Source: Phycisphaerae bacterium
GTDB taxonomy: Bacteria > Planctomycetota > Phycisphaerae > UBA1845 > Fen-1342
Assembly (NCBI GenBank): GCA_020058145.1
Contig: JAGVEP010000073.1
Location: 1-5,364, forward strand
DNA length: 5,364 nucleotides
Direction: 5' to 3'
The notes below the pieces were generated by a model, which made no database searches, was not told where the DNA came from, and saw only the letters and a list, made by a program, of their open reading frames with translations. The translations under genes and the position numbers were made by a program. Below are positions 1-4,877 of the stretch, piece by piece; the stretch's first letter is position 1, and each line of letters opens with the position of its first letter.

Positions 1-11
1 AGGCGCGAGCC

Positions 12-61
12 TGGGGTCCGCGCAGCGCGCTCCGCGGAAAACCCCACGCTGGCGCGTGGGG
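12..61 (+). promoter_or_regulatory. Two mutually exclusive hairpins in the left-edge leader
   Basis: Two stems compete for the same bases. Hairpin B is perfect: CCCCACGC (42-49), loop TGGC, GCGTGGGG (54-61). Hairpin A pairs TGGGGT (12-17) and CCGCG (18-22) with CGCGG (33-37) and ACCCCA (41-46), leaving AAA (38-40) as a bulge. Bases 42-46 can join only one of the two. Read on the - strand, hairpin B is followed by TTTTCC, so it could be a weak terminator for that strand. On the + strand no T-run follows. The gene to the left is outside the window, so this may be an attenuator, a downstream palindrome of the previous gene, or a dispersed repeat. Confidence 0.3.
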
Positions 62-143
62 CTCGGACAGGCGGCTCGCCGCGCGGGGCGGCTACCACAC
101 TATTGGACTACACCCGAGGTAGTCAAGCTACCACAGGGGGCGC

Positions 144-171
144 TTGCGTGCCAACGCCCCGCCCCTAGAAT
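144..171 (+). promoter_or_regulatory. Candidate sigma70-type promoter for the sulfotransferase-SOD pair
   Basis: TTGCGT (144-149) and TAGAAT (166-171) are separated by 16 bp. TAGAAT matches TATAAT at 5 of 6 positions; the -35 keeps the TTG. Transcription would begin near 178 and give a leader of about 45 nt before the ATG at 222. A second TTG-like box (TTGGAC, 103-108) lacks a good -10 partner. This is called by eye from consensus only. Confidence 0.35.
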
Positions 172-221
172 GGCGCGCCGCTATCCAAACCGGCCCATGT
201 GCCCGGAGGATCTGTCCGACA

Positions 222-812
222 ATGGCGAGCGACCCCAACGTGGTGACCATCGTTTCCGGACTGCCGCGGTCTGGAACGTCCATGATGATGAGGATGATCG
301 ACGCGGGCGGCGTCGCGGCACTGACCGACAACATCCGCCGTGCCGATGAGGACAATCCCCGCGGCTACTTCGAGTACGAGCCCGTCAAAAAGACCAAGGA
401 GGACCCCTCGTGGCTCGACCACGCGGGTGGGCGGGTCGTCAAGATGGTCTACCGCCTGCTCTATGATCTGCCGCCGGGCCGGGAGTACCGCGTGATCTTC
501 ATGCGGCGGAATCTCGAGGAGGTCGTATCTTCGCAGGACGTGATGCTGGGCCGGCGCGGACGGCAGAGCGACGGCCTGAGCAAGGAGAAGCTGGTCGGAC
601 TTTTCGAGCAGCAACTGACCGAGTTCGACGCGTGGGTCGCGCGGCACCCGAACTTCAAGGTGCTCTACGTCAGCTATAACGACACGCTGCAACATCCCGC
701 TGCGACCGTGCAAGCCGTGAATACGTTCCTCGGCGGCCGCCTGGACGTGGCCGGCATGTCGCGGGTTATCGAGCCGGACCTGTATCGCCAGCGGTCCGCG
801 GGCAGCGAATAG
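222..812 (+). CDS. Small sulfotransferase family protein (PAPS-binding)
   Basis: This 196-aa protein has the fold signatures of enzymes that move a sulfuryl group from PAPS to a hydroxyl or amine acceptor; the acceptor cannot be told from sequence. GLPRSGTS (residues 13-20) is the 5'-phosphosulfate loop. VIFMRRNLEEVVSSQ (91-105), with Arg95/Arg96 and Ser103/Ser104, fits the 3'-phosphate-binding strand and helix. It is shorter than the 250-300 aa of typical cytosolic or Golgi sulfotransferases, but its layout (DEDNPRGYFEYEPVK near 42-56) matches short bacterial versions I associate with planctomycetes. There is no signal peptide or membrane segment, so it is probably cytoplasmic. ATG 222 is chosen because GGAGGA (205-210) lies 11 nt upstream and the fold starts at once. 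An upstream in-frame TTG (144) would add 26 residues without homology-like character. It ends in TAG, 54 bp before the SOD gene. Confidence 0.85.
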   Translation: MASDPNVVTIVSGLPRSGTSMMMRMIDAGGVAALTDNIRRADEDNPRGYFEYEPVKKTKEDPSWLDHAGGRVVKMVYRLLYDLPPGREYRVIFMRRNLEEVVSSQDVMLGRRGRQSDGLSKEKLVGLFEQQLTEFDAWVARHPNFKVLYVSYNDTLQHPAATVQAVNTFLGGRLDVAGMSRVIEPDLYRQRSAGSE

Positions 813-866
813 AGGAAATGTGCCGGCCGGGACGGGGGGTCGGCCGTGAAGCTGAGGAGTAGCAAC

Positions 867-1481
867 ATGCCGTATGAAACACCCCCCCTGCCGTATGCCT
901 ACGATGCTCTGGAGCCGCACCTCGACGCGCGCACCGTGGAAATCCACCACGACAAGCACCACGTTGCGTACACAACCAACTGCAACAAGGCGCTCGAGCA
1001 GCACCCGCAGATTGCGGCCCAGCCCATTGAGCAGGTGCTACGGACGCTGGACAAGGTCCCGGCGGAAATCCGCCCAGCCGTGATTAACCACGGCGGCGGT
1101 CACTACCACCATGCGTTCTTCTGGAACATCATGGGGCCAGGCAAGGGCGGCGTGCCCAAAGGTCCGCTCGCTGACGACATCAAGAAGACGTTCGGCAGCT
1201 TCGACGCGTTCAAGGACCAGTTCTCGAAGTGCGCGCTAGGCCGCTTCGCGAGCGGCTGGGCTTGGCTGTGCCGGGGGCCGGACGGCCAGTTGCACATCTG
1301 CGACACGCCCAACCAGGACTCGCCGCTGTCGAAGGCTCATACCCCCCTGCTGACCATCGACGTGTGGGAGCACGCCTACTACCTCAAGTATCAGAACCGC
1401 CGGGCGGATTGGATCGCCGCGTGGTGGAACCTGGTGAATTGGGACGCGGTGGCGGATTTGTACGCGGCGGCACGGCGGTAG
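867..1481 (+). CDS. sodA: Superoxide dismutase, Mn type (Fe/Mn family)
   Basis: The enzyme converts superoxide to oxygen and hydrogen peroxide in the cytoplasm. It is 204 aa, normal for the family, with no signal peptide. The four metal ligands are all present: His27 (VEIHHDKHH), His82 (GGGHYHHAFFW), Asp165 and His169 (DVWEHAYY). The second-sphere His31 and Tyr35 are also in place. Mn-type rather than Fe-type is indicated by Gly76-78 before the second ligand (Fe enzymes carry a Gln there) and by the outer-sphere Gln150 in NQDSPL; a cambialistic enzyme is possible. Position 81, just before ligand His82, is His where E. coli, human and mycobacterial family members have Asn, and position 75 is also His instead of Asn. 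ATG 867 has GAGGAG (854-859) 7 nt upstream; an in-frame GTG at 846 is less likely. It follows the sulfotransferase by 54 bp and may share its transcript. Confidence 0.95.
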   Translation: MPYETPPLPYAYDALEPHLDARTVEIHHDKHHVAYTTNCNKALEQHPQIAAQPIEQVLRTLDKVPAEIRPAVINHGGGHYHHAFFWNIMGPGKGGVPKGPLADDIKKTFGSFDAFKDQFSKCALGRFASGWAWLCRGPDGQLHICDTPNQDSPLSKAHTPLLTIDVWEHAYYLKYQNRRADWIAAWWNLVNWDAVADLYAAARR

Positions 1482-1557
1482 CGTACGCGTTCACGCCGCT
1501 GGTGTCTTTTCAGAGCGCGAAGCACGAGCGTAGCGCCTAATTAAAAACTGCACATAA

Positions 1558-1599
1558 GCCGGGTGGAGTGGGCGTCTCGCCGGGTGGAGTGGGCGTCTC
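1558..1599. repeat. Perfect tandem direct repeat, two 21-bp copies
   Basis: The copies at 1558-1578 and 1579-1599 are identical, each running from GCCGGGTGGAG to GCGTCTC. The second copy supplies the left arm of the hairpin at 1582-1636, so the first looks like a duplicated arm. Confidence 0.95.
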
Positions 1600-1636
1600 G
1601 CCCGCGCCGCGGGCGGCCAAGATGGCCACCCCACCC
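1582..1636. repeat. REP-like imperfect palindrome (55 nt)
   Basis: GGGTGG (1582-1587) pairs with CCACCC (1631-1636), GTGG (1589-1592) with CCAC (1626-1629), CGTCT (1594-1598) with AGATG (1620-1624, one G-T pair), and CGCCCGC (1599-1605) with GCGGGCG (1609-1615). There are two mismatches (1588/1630 and 1593/1625), a 4-nt bulge (1616-1619) and a GCC loop. No T-run follows, so it is not a classic terminator. GC-rich imperfect palindromes of this wording recur between genes in planctomycete-type genomes as I know them; dispersal in this genome cannot be seen from one copy. Confidence 0.65.
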
Positions 1637-1695
1637 ATGCGCTGATAATCGTGAGGCAGTACGCTAGCGAGCGCGTGTCGCCGGCGCCTGGGGCT

Positions 1696-1713
1696 CGGAG
1701 AGCGAACTCTCCG
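1696..1713. repeat. Perfect 7-bp hairpin upstream of the RRM promoter
   Basis: CGGAGAG (1696-1702), loop CGAA, CTCTCCG (1707-1713). On the - strand the loop reads TTCG, a stable tetraloop sequence, although the closing pair is G-C rather than the optimal C-G. It lies 46 bp before the TATAAT box. It may be part of another dispersed palindrome or a transcript-end structure for upstream genes; no T-run follows. Confidence 0.45.
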
Positions 1714-1759
1714 CCACAGGAATCTCGAACATCCCGCTATCATCTTTGGCGAACGTGGA

Positions 1760-1765
1760 TATAAT
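1760..1765 (+). promoter_or_regulatory. Consensus -10 box for the RRM gene
   Basis: TATAAT is a perfect -10 hexamer in a GC-rich setting. The -35 is poor: CTATCA (1737-1742) at 17-bp spacing matches TTGACA at 3 of 6 positions. Transcription would start near 1772 and give a leader of about 157 nt before GTG 1929, longer than usual, which leaves room for post-transcriptional control. Confidence 0.5.
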
Positions 1766-1916
1766 GTCCGCGGTTGGTTTGTCGAAGTGGGCCGTACGCG
1801 ACGGTTTCGTTTCCGCCCCGCGCTGCCTTGCTCGCCCTCCCACCTTCTCGGCCGGAACAGCGGCCGCTTTCACACGCGACCCTGAAAGAAAAACTGTGGG
1901 TCCTATTCGCTCTCAG

Positions 1917-1922
1917 AAGGAG
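1917..1922 (+). promoter_or_regulatory. Shine-Dalgarno that fixes the GTG start of the RRM gene
   Basis: AAGGAG lies 6 nt before GTG 1929. It selects the GTG over the upstream in-frame ATG 1764 and TTG 1746, which have no SD. Confidence 0.8.
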
Positions 1923-1928
1923 AGACAC

Positions 1929-2264
1929 GTGGGTAGAAAACTGTATGTCGGCAACCTGGGCTACGACGTCTCGAGCGCGGACCTGCAACAGATCTTCGGT
2001 CCGCACGGCGCCGTGCAGAGTGCTCAGGTCATCGACGACCGCATCACGGGCAAGAGCAAGGGCTTCGGCTTCGTCGAGATGGGCTCTGACGAGGAGGCCC
2101 GCAAGGCGATCGCTGCTCTCAATGGCCAGGACTACAAAGGCCGCGCCTTGACCGTCAACGAAGCCAAGCCCCGCGAGAGCCGTGGCGGGTTCGGCGGTGG
2201 TGGTGGCGGTGGTGGCGGTGGTGGTGGCGGCGGCGGCCGGGGCGGTTACGGCGGGAGGCGCTAG
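1929..2264 (+). CDS. RRM-domain RNA-binding protein with glycine-rich tail
   Basis: This 111-aa protein is a single RNA recognition motif followed by a flexible tail, like the small cold- or stress-linked Rbp proteins of cyanobacteria and planctomycetes. It probably binds single-stranded RNA in the cytoplasm; its targets are unknown. RNP2 is LYVGNL (residues 5-10) and RNP1 is KGFGFVEM (44-51). Aromatic Tyr6, Phe46 and Phe48 sit where RRMs stack on bases. The RRM ends near residue 79. The tail (86-111) contains RGG at 85-87 and 104-106, a run of 15 glycines (89-103) and ends YGGRR. Start GTG 1929 follows AAGGAG by 6 nt and gives the canonical N-terminus MGRKLYVGNL. The gene seems to have its own promoter (1760) and long leader, and a strong hairpin (2304-2347) lies 39 bp after the TAG stop. 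The family identity is secure; the function in this organism is inference. Confidence 0.93.
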   Translation: MGRKLYVGNLGYDVSSADLQQIFGPHGAVQSAQVIDDRITGKSKGFGFVEMGSDEEARKAIAALNGQDYKGRALTVNEAKPRESRGGFGGGGGGGGGGGGGGGRGGYGGRR

Positions 2265-2303
2265 CCCAACCGTCGGGCGTGAAAACCGCGGCACCCAGAA
2301 ACT

Positions 2304-2347
2304 GAGCCTGCCGACACGCTGCCCCCCGGGCAGGCGTCGGCAGGCTC
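2304..2347 (+). terminator. Strong hairpin after the RRM gene
   Basis: GAGCCTGCCGAC (2304-2315) pairs perfectly with GTCGGCAGGCTC (2336-2347). Inside, CTGCCC (2319-2324) pairs with GGGCAG (2328-2333) around a CCC loop, with a small internal loop between the two stems. It lies 39 bp past the RRM stop and 58 bp before the next gene. No T-run follows on the + strand, so it may act as a 3'-end stabiliser or a weak terminator rather than a classic intrinsic one. Confidence 0.5.
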
Positions 2348-2405
2348 GGCCGCGACGCTGTCTGATGATCGCGCCGCGGGGATACGTGAGGGACAGGAGA
2401 GCGCA

Positions 2406-2654
2406 ATGCCCCCCGGGAAACAAGGTATACCGAAGCTCTGGCGGGTGCAGGGTAAGGCCACAGATGGTCTGATCGTCACGCTCGGCCGCTTCGACACGCA
2501 GGAGCAGGCCGATGTGGAGGCCCAACGCCTGATCGCGGAAGCGGCGTACCGGGACATTGTCGTTCAAGCGATTATTCCCCCGCCCCAGCCGGAGGGCGCG
2601 GCGGGCGCACCCTTTATTCCAGGTAGGTCTCTGCCGCCCCGCGCGAAGAGCTGA
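2406..2654 (+). CDS. Conserved-looking 82-aa protein of unknown function
   Basis: I do not recognise a named family. The core (residues 11-55) reads as strand-helix-strand: LWRVQGKATDG, VTLGRFDTQEQADVEAQRLI, then AAYRDIVVQAI. The glycine turn, the GRF aromatic, the Glu/Ala-rich amphipathic helix (about 31-46) and the YRD before the last strand give the pattern of a small beta-alpha-beta domain that may bind a partner or ligand. The tail (58-82) is proline-, glycine- and alanine-rich and probably disordered. It has no signal peptide, membrane segment or cysteine, so it is likely a soluble cytoplasmic protein. ATG 2406 is supported by AGGAG (2395-2399) 6 nt upstream. It stands alone between the RRM gene (141-bp gap with a hairpin) and the FecR gene (106-bp gap with a candidate promoter). 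Its good SD and protein-like pattern argue for a real gene. Confidence 0.75.
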   Translation: MPPGKQGIPKLWRVQGKATDGLIVTLGRFDTQEQADVEAQRLIAEAAYRDIVVQAIIPPPQPEGAAGAPFIPGRSLPPRAKS

Positions 2655-2676
2655 GCGGAAAGACGCCGCCGGGAGG

Positions 2677-2704
2677 TTGACCCCGCTGCCGCCACGGGGA
2701 TACT
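2677..2704 (+). promoter_or_regulatory. Candidate promoter for the FecR-dapF pair
   Basis: TTGACC (2677-2682, 5 of 6 to consensus) and GATACT (2699-2704, 4 of 6) are separated by 16 bp. Transcription would start near 2711 and give a leader of about 50 nt before ATG 2761. This is the best -35 box in the window. Confidence 0.5.
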
Positions 2705-2760
2705 GTGCAATACCGCCACTGGGCCGGTGAATACTCCACCGTGTGGTTTGGAGGCGTGTC

Positions 2761-3801
2761 ATGTCGCTCGCGCGCATAGGTCGTTACGTGCTGATGGGCT
2801 CGTTGCTGCTCGGTTGGTCGGCGGCGCTAGCCTGGGGACAACAGGCTGCCCCCACACAACCAGCCTCGCAGCCGGCCACGGACACCGGGCAGCGCAAACC
2901 GATCACGGCCCGCGTGCTCGAACTGCACGGCGACGTGAAACACGCCGCGCTCGAGGCGGAAGACTGGCAGGATTGTCGCCTGGACGACGAATACGGCGAG
3001 CAAACGGTGATCCAGACCGGCCTGCGCTCGTCCATCAAGCTCCAAATCGGGGCCGACGACACGTACACCGCGGTGGTGATCGAATCGGCCAGCCGGACCG
3101 TGCTCAGCGAGCTGAACCAGACTGCGGACACGAAGCACGTGCGCATCGGTGTCGGGTATGGGCGGATGCGGGCCGGCGTGGCCGAGGGCGGCCTCAAAAG
3201 CGACTTCGTCGTGGATAGCCCGGTGGCCACGCTCTCGAAGCGCGGCACCTGGGATTTCGGCCTGTTCTACGAGCGGGCGACCGACCGCTTCGAGATCTTC
3301 CTGCTCGACCAGGGACTCGTCGACGCCTTCAGCAAGGTCTCCGGACTGCGCCGCGAAGTGCTGCCGCAACAGGTCGTGACGCAGGTCATGCGGCGGTGGC
3401 TGGACGAAGCGCAGATGCGGCGTAACGTCGCGATTCCGGATATCCTCGGCCAAGGCGACATCGAGGTGGCGTTCAACACCCTCGCGCAGAGCGGGTTGCG
3501 CGTGCTCAATCCCGAGGGCGGGCAAACGGTGCTCGTCGACCTGTCAACACCGGCCGCGCGCGACCATTTCGCAGAACTCGTGCAGCGCAGCATGACGATG
3601 CCGACGGCCGTACCGCGCGGCACGCTGACGCCGAAGGAAGGCTTCTTCGGCACGGGGCGCGGCGACGAGTTGATCCCGATCGTGATTGAGGCGACTTCGC
3701 CGATGGCCCAGAAAGGGCTCGCCCAGCCCGGCAAGTACACGTTTCGACGTCAAGCGCTCGACAACTGGATGGCGCAGCGCGGCGCGTCCCCGCGGCAGTA
3801 G
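2761..3801 (+). CDS. Secreted stand-alone FecR-domain protein
   Basis: This is a 346-aa exported protein. Residues 1-24 or 1-26 form a Sec signal peptide: Arg5/Arg8, a hydrophobic stretch 9-24, and a cleavage site after ALA (22-24) or AWG (24-26). A short Gln/Pro/Thr-rich linker follows (27-48). Residues about 49-190 match the FecR beta-sandwich pattern: LHGDVKH (55-61), VIQTGLRSSIKLQIG (83-97), VRIGVGYGRMRAGV (127-140), and the hallmark SPVATLSKRGTWDFGL (153-168) followed by a strand ending in DQG. The C-terminal part (about 195-346) has no domain I recognise; its start is rich in Arg and Gln, and it carries FGTGRGDELIPIVIE (296-310). Classic FecR proteins relay signals to an ECF sigma factor; no sigma factor or TonB receptor is present here, so a periplasmic or cell-surface structural or sensing role is only a guess. 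ATG 2761 has GGAGG (2750-2754) 6 nt upstream, which rejects the GTG at 2743. dapF follows after 25 bp. Confidence 0.82.
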   Translation: MSLARIGRYVLMGSLLLGWSAALAWGQQAAPTQPASQPATDTGQRKPITARVLELHGDVKHAALEAEDWQDCRLDDEYGEQTVIQTGLRSSIKLQIGADDTYTAVVIESASRTVLSELNQTADTKHVRIGVGYGRMRAGVAEGGLKSDFVVDSPVATLSKRGTWDFGLFYERATDRFEIFLLDQGLVDAFSKVSGLRREVLPQQVVTQVMRRWLDEAQMRRNVAIPDILGQGDIEVAFNTLAQSGLRVLNPEGGQTVLVDLSTPAARDHFAELVQRSMTMPTAVPRGTLTPKEGFFGTGRGDELIPIVIEATSPMAQKGLAQPGKYTFRRQALDNWMAQRGASPRQ

Positions 3802-3818
3802 GGCGGACTCTGCCCGCC
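3802..3818 (+). repeat. Post-stop palindrome between FecR gene and dapF
   Basis: GGCGG (3802-3806) pairs with CCGCC (3814-3818). After an A-C mismatch, C3808 pairs with G3812 around TCT. It starts right after the TAG stop and its 3' end abuts GAGG (3819-3822), the only SD-like sequence for dapF. Its sequence is related to the palindrome after the dapF stop (4676-4692). Confidence 0.6.
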
Positions 3819-3826
3819 GAGGCACT

Positions 3827-4675
3827 ATGCCGCTCAAATTCACCAAAATGCACGGGCTCGGCAACGACTACGTGCTCGTGAGCCTATTCGACCAGCAGGT
3901 TGCGGACCCGGCGTCACTCGCCCGCGCGATCAGCGACCGGCATCGCGGCGTTGGCAGCGACGGGCTGATTTTCGTCGCCCCGCCGACGGCTGCGGGCGCC
4001 CACGTGCGGATGAGCATGTACAACGCCGACGGTTCGCGGGCCCAGATGTGCGGCAACGGGGTCCGCTGCCTCGCGAAGCTCGCCTACGAACGCGGTCTGG
4101 CACGCGAAAACTCGCTGCACGTGCAGACCGACCGCGGCATCTTGACGCTCGACCTCGTGCTCGACGCGAACCGCCGCGTCACCGAAGTCCGGGTTGACAT
4201 GGGTGAACCGATCCTCGACCCGCGGCGAATACCGGTGGGGCTCGCGGGCGAGCGTATTGTGGCGCACCCGCTGGAATGCGGTGCCCACACGCTTTACATG
4301 ACCTGCGCGTCGCTGGGCAATCCGCACGCGGTTTTCTTCGTACCCGACCTGTCTGGCGTGCCGCTCAACGACTGGGGGCCGCGGCTGGAAGCTCACCCCC
4401 TGTTCCCGGAACGTATAAACGTGCATTTCGTGCAGGTCGGGCGGCGAGACTTCGTGCGGATGATAACGTGGGAGCGCGGCGCCGGGCCGACCCAAGCCTG
4501 CGGCACCGGCGCCTCGGCCGTCTGCGTCGCGGGCGTGCTCAATGATGTCACGGACCGGTCCATCGCGGCGGAGCTGCCCGGCGGCGTCCTGCAACTCGCC
4601 TGGGACGAGGCCACGAACCACGTCTTCATGACCGGTCCGGCGGTCGAGGTCTTTTCGGGGGAGTGGCCCCCGTAG
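3827..4675 (+). CDS. dapF: Diaminopimelate epimerase
   Basis: This cytoplasmic, cofactor-independent enzyme interconverts LL- and meso-diaminopimelate, giving the peptidoglycan cross-linking amino acid and the precursor of lysine. It is 282 aa, close to the usual 270-280. The two catalytic cysteines are in place: Cys75 in MCGNGVRC and Cys225 in ACGTGAS. Other family marks are the N-terminal FTKMHGLGNDYV (5-16), DGLIFV (45-50), YNADGSRAQ (65-73), GNPHAVFF (164-171), and WERGAG (215-220) before the second cysteine. ATG 3827 begins the canonical N-terminus; longer in-frame starts run back into the FecR gene. Its SD is weak (GAGG 3819-3822, 4-nt spacing) and abuts a hairpin, so translation may depend on coupling to the FecR gene. 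It ends in TAG, and another palindrome begins at the next base. Confidence 0.96.
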   Translation: MPLKFTKMHGLGNDYVLVSLFDQQVADPASLARAISDRHRGVGSDGLIFVAPPTAAGAHVRMSMYNADGSRAQMCGNGVRCLAKLAYERGLARENSLHVQTDRGILTLDLVLDANRRVTEVRVDMGEPILDPRRIPVGLAGERIVAHPLECGAHTLYMTCASLGNPHAVFFVPDLSGVPLNDWGPRLEAHPLFPERINVHFVQVGRRDFVRMITWERGAGPTQACGTGASAVCVAGVLNDVTDRSIAAELPGGVLQLAWDEATNHVFMTGPAVEVFSGEWPP

Positions 4676-4692
4676 GGTGGGCACTGCCCACC
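4676..4692 (+). terminator. Post-stop palindrome after dapF, possible transcript end
   Basis: GGTGGGC (4676-4682) pairs perfectly with GCCCACC (4686-4692) around ACT; as DNA the symmetry extends to 8 bp arms around C4684. It begins at the base after the TAG stop. ATTCTCGCTCGTATT follows, T-rich in part but without a true T-run, so it is at best a weak intrinsic terminator. The same motif follows the FecR gene in variant form. Confidence 0.45.
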
Positions 4693-4724
4693 ATTCTCGC
4701 TCGTATTCGGTGGCCGCGTGTCGC

Positions 4725-4730
4725 TATAGT
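4725..4730 (+). promoter_or_regulatory. Candidate -10 box for the dockerin-domain gene
   Basis: TATAGT matches TATAAT at 5 of 6 positions. No good -35 is seen at 15-19 bp spacing. Transcription would start near 4737, giving a leader of about 140 nt with a small imperfect hairpin (4757-4776). Confidence 0.35.
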
Positions 4731-4877
4731 GGGGAAAGACAATACGGCCGGGCGGGGTTCGGCGGTTGGCCGGAACACGCGGGGCAGTTGGGCATTTCGA
4801 TGACCGAGGACGCAGTCACGGCGTGTGCCGCGGTGTTCAGTCCGTCGTGTGCGGAAGACGCGACAGGAGGACATGAG

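Larger units (their letters stand above)
1482..1928. other. 447-bp gene-free region between SOD and RRM genes
   Basis: No convincing coding sequence is visible on either strand. In order it holds: a short AT-containing stretch (TAATTAAAAACT, 1538-1549); CGAAGCACGAGCG (1518-1530), which resembles part of the inverted repeat at the window end; the 21-bp tandem repeat and REP-like hairpin (1558-1636); a perfect 7-bp hairpin (1696-1713); TATAAT (1760-1765); and a leader of about 157 nt with a hairpin CGGCCG-GAACAG-CGGCCG (1849-1866) before the SD of the RRM gene. An in-frame ATG at 1764 could extend the RRM protein by 55 residues, but it has no SD and overlaps the -10 box. Confidence 0.6.

Noticed and set aside
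824..846. CGGCCG repeated as a 6-bp stem with an 11-nt loop between the sulfotransferase and SOD genes
   Set aside because: CGGCCG is self-complementary and common at this GC content. It lies clear of the SD at 854, so there is no evidence of function.
165..1004. Long open frame of 279 codons on the - strand
   Set aside because: It is antisense to the sulfotransferase and SOD genes. The protein has no family features and the frame is explained by high GC.
1473..1510. Possible intrinsic terminator of the SOD gene: CGGCG/CGCCG stem followed by GTCTTTTC
   Set aside because: The stem is only 5 bp with a 16-nt loop and overlaps the last codons, and the T-run of 4 starts 9 nt past the stem. Too weak to call.
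1558..1636. CRISPR-like repeat pair
   Set aside because: The two copies are directly adjacent with no spacer, and the unit belongs to a palindrome. There are no cas genes.
1740..2777. Long open frame of 345 codons on the - strand
   Set aside because: It overlaps the RRM gene and the 82-aa gene, both with SDs and recognisable or fold-like proteins. Its Ala/Thr repeats are just the complement of the GGY glycine tract.
2827..3525. Open frame of 232 codons on the - strand
   Set aside because: It is antisense to the FecR-domain gene and His/Arg/Glu-rich without motifs, typical of a GC-rich shadow frame.
4768..4777. GGCCGGAACA shared by the leaders of the dockerin gene (4768-4777) and the RRM gene (1850-1859)
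   Set aside because: A 10-bp GC-rich match between two leaders of this length could be chance, and the flanks do not align.
4800..4877. N-terminal extension of the dockerin protein from ATG 4800, in frame
   Set aside because: There is no SD before 4800, and the extension would bury the signal peptide that begins cleanly at 4878 behind AGGAGG.
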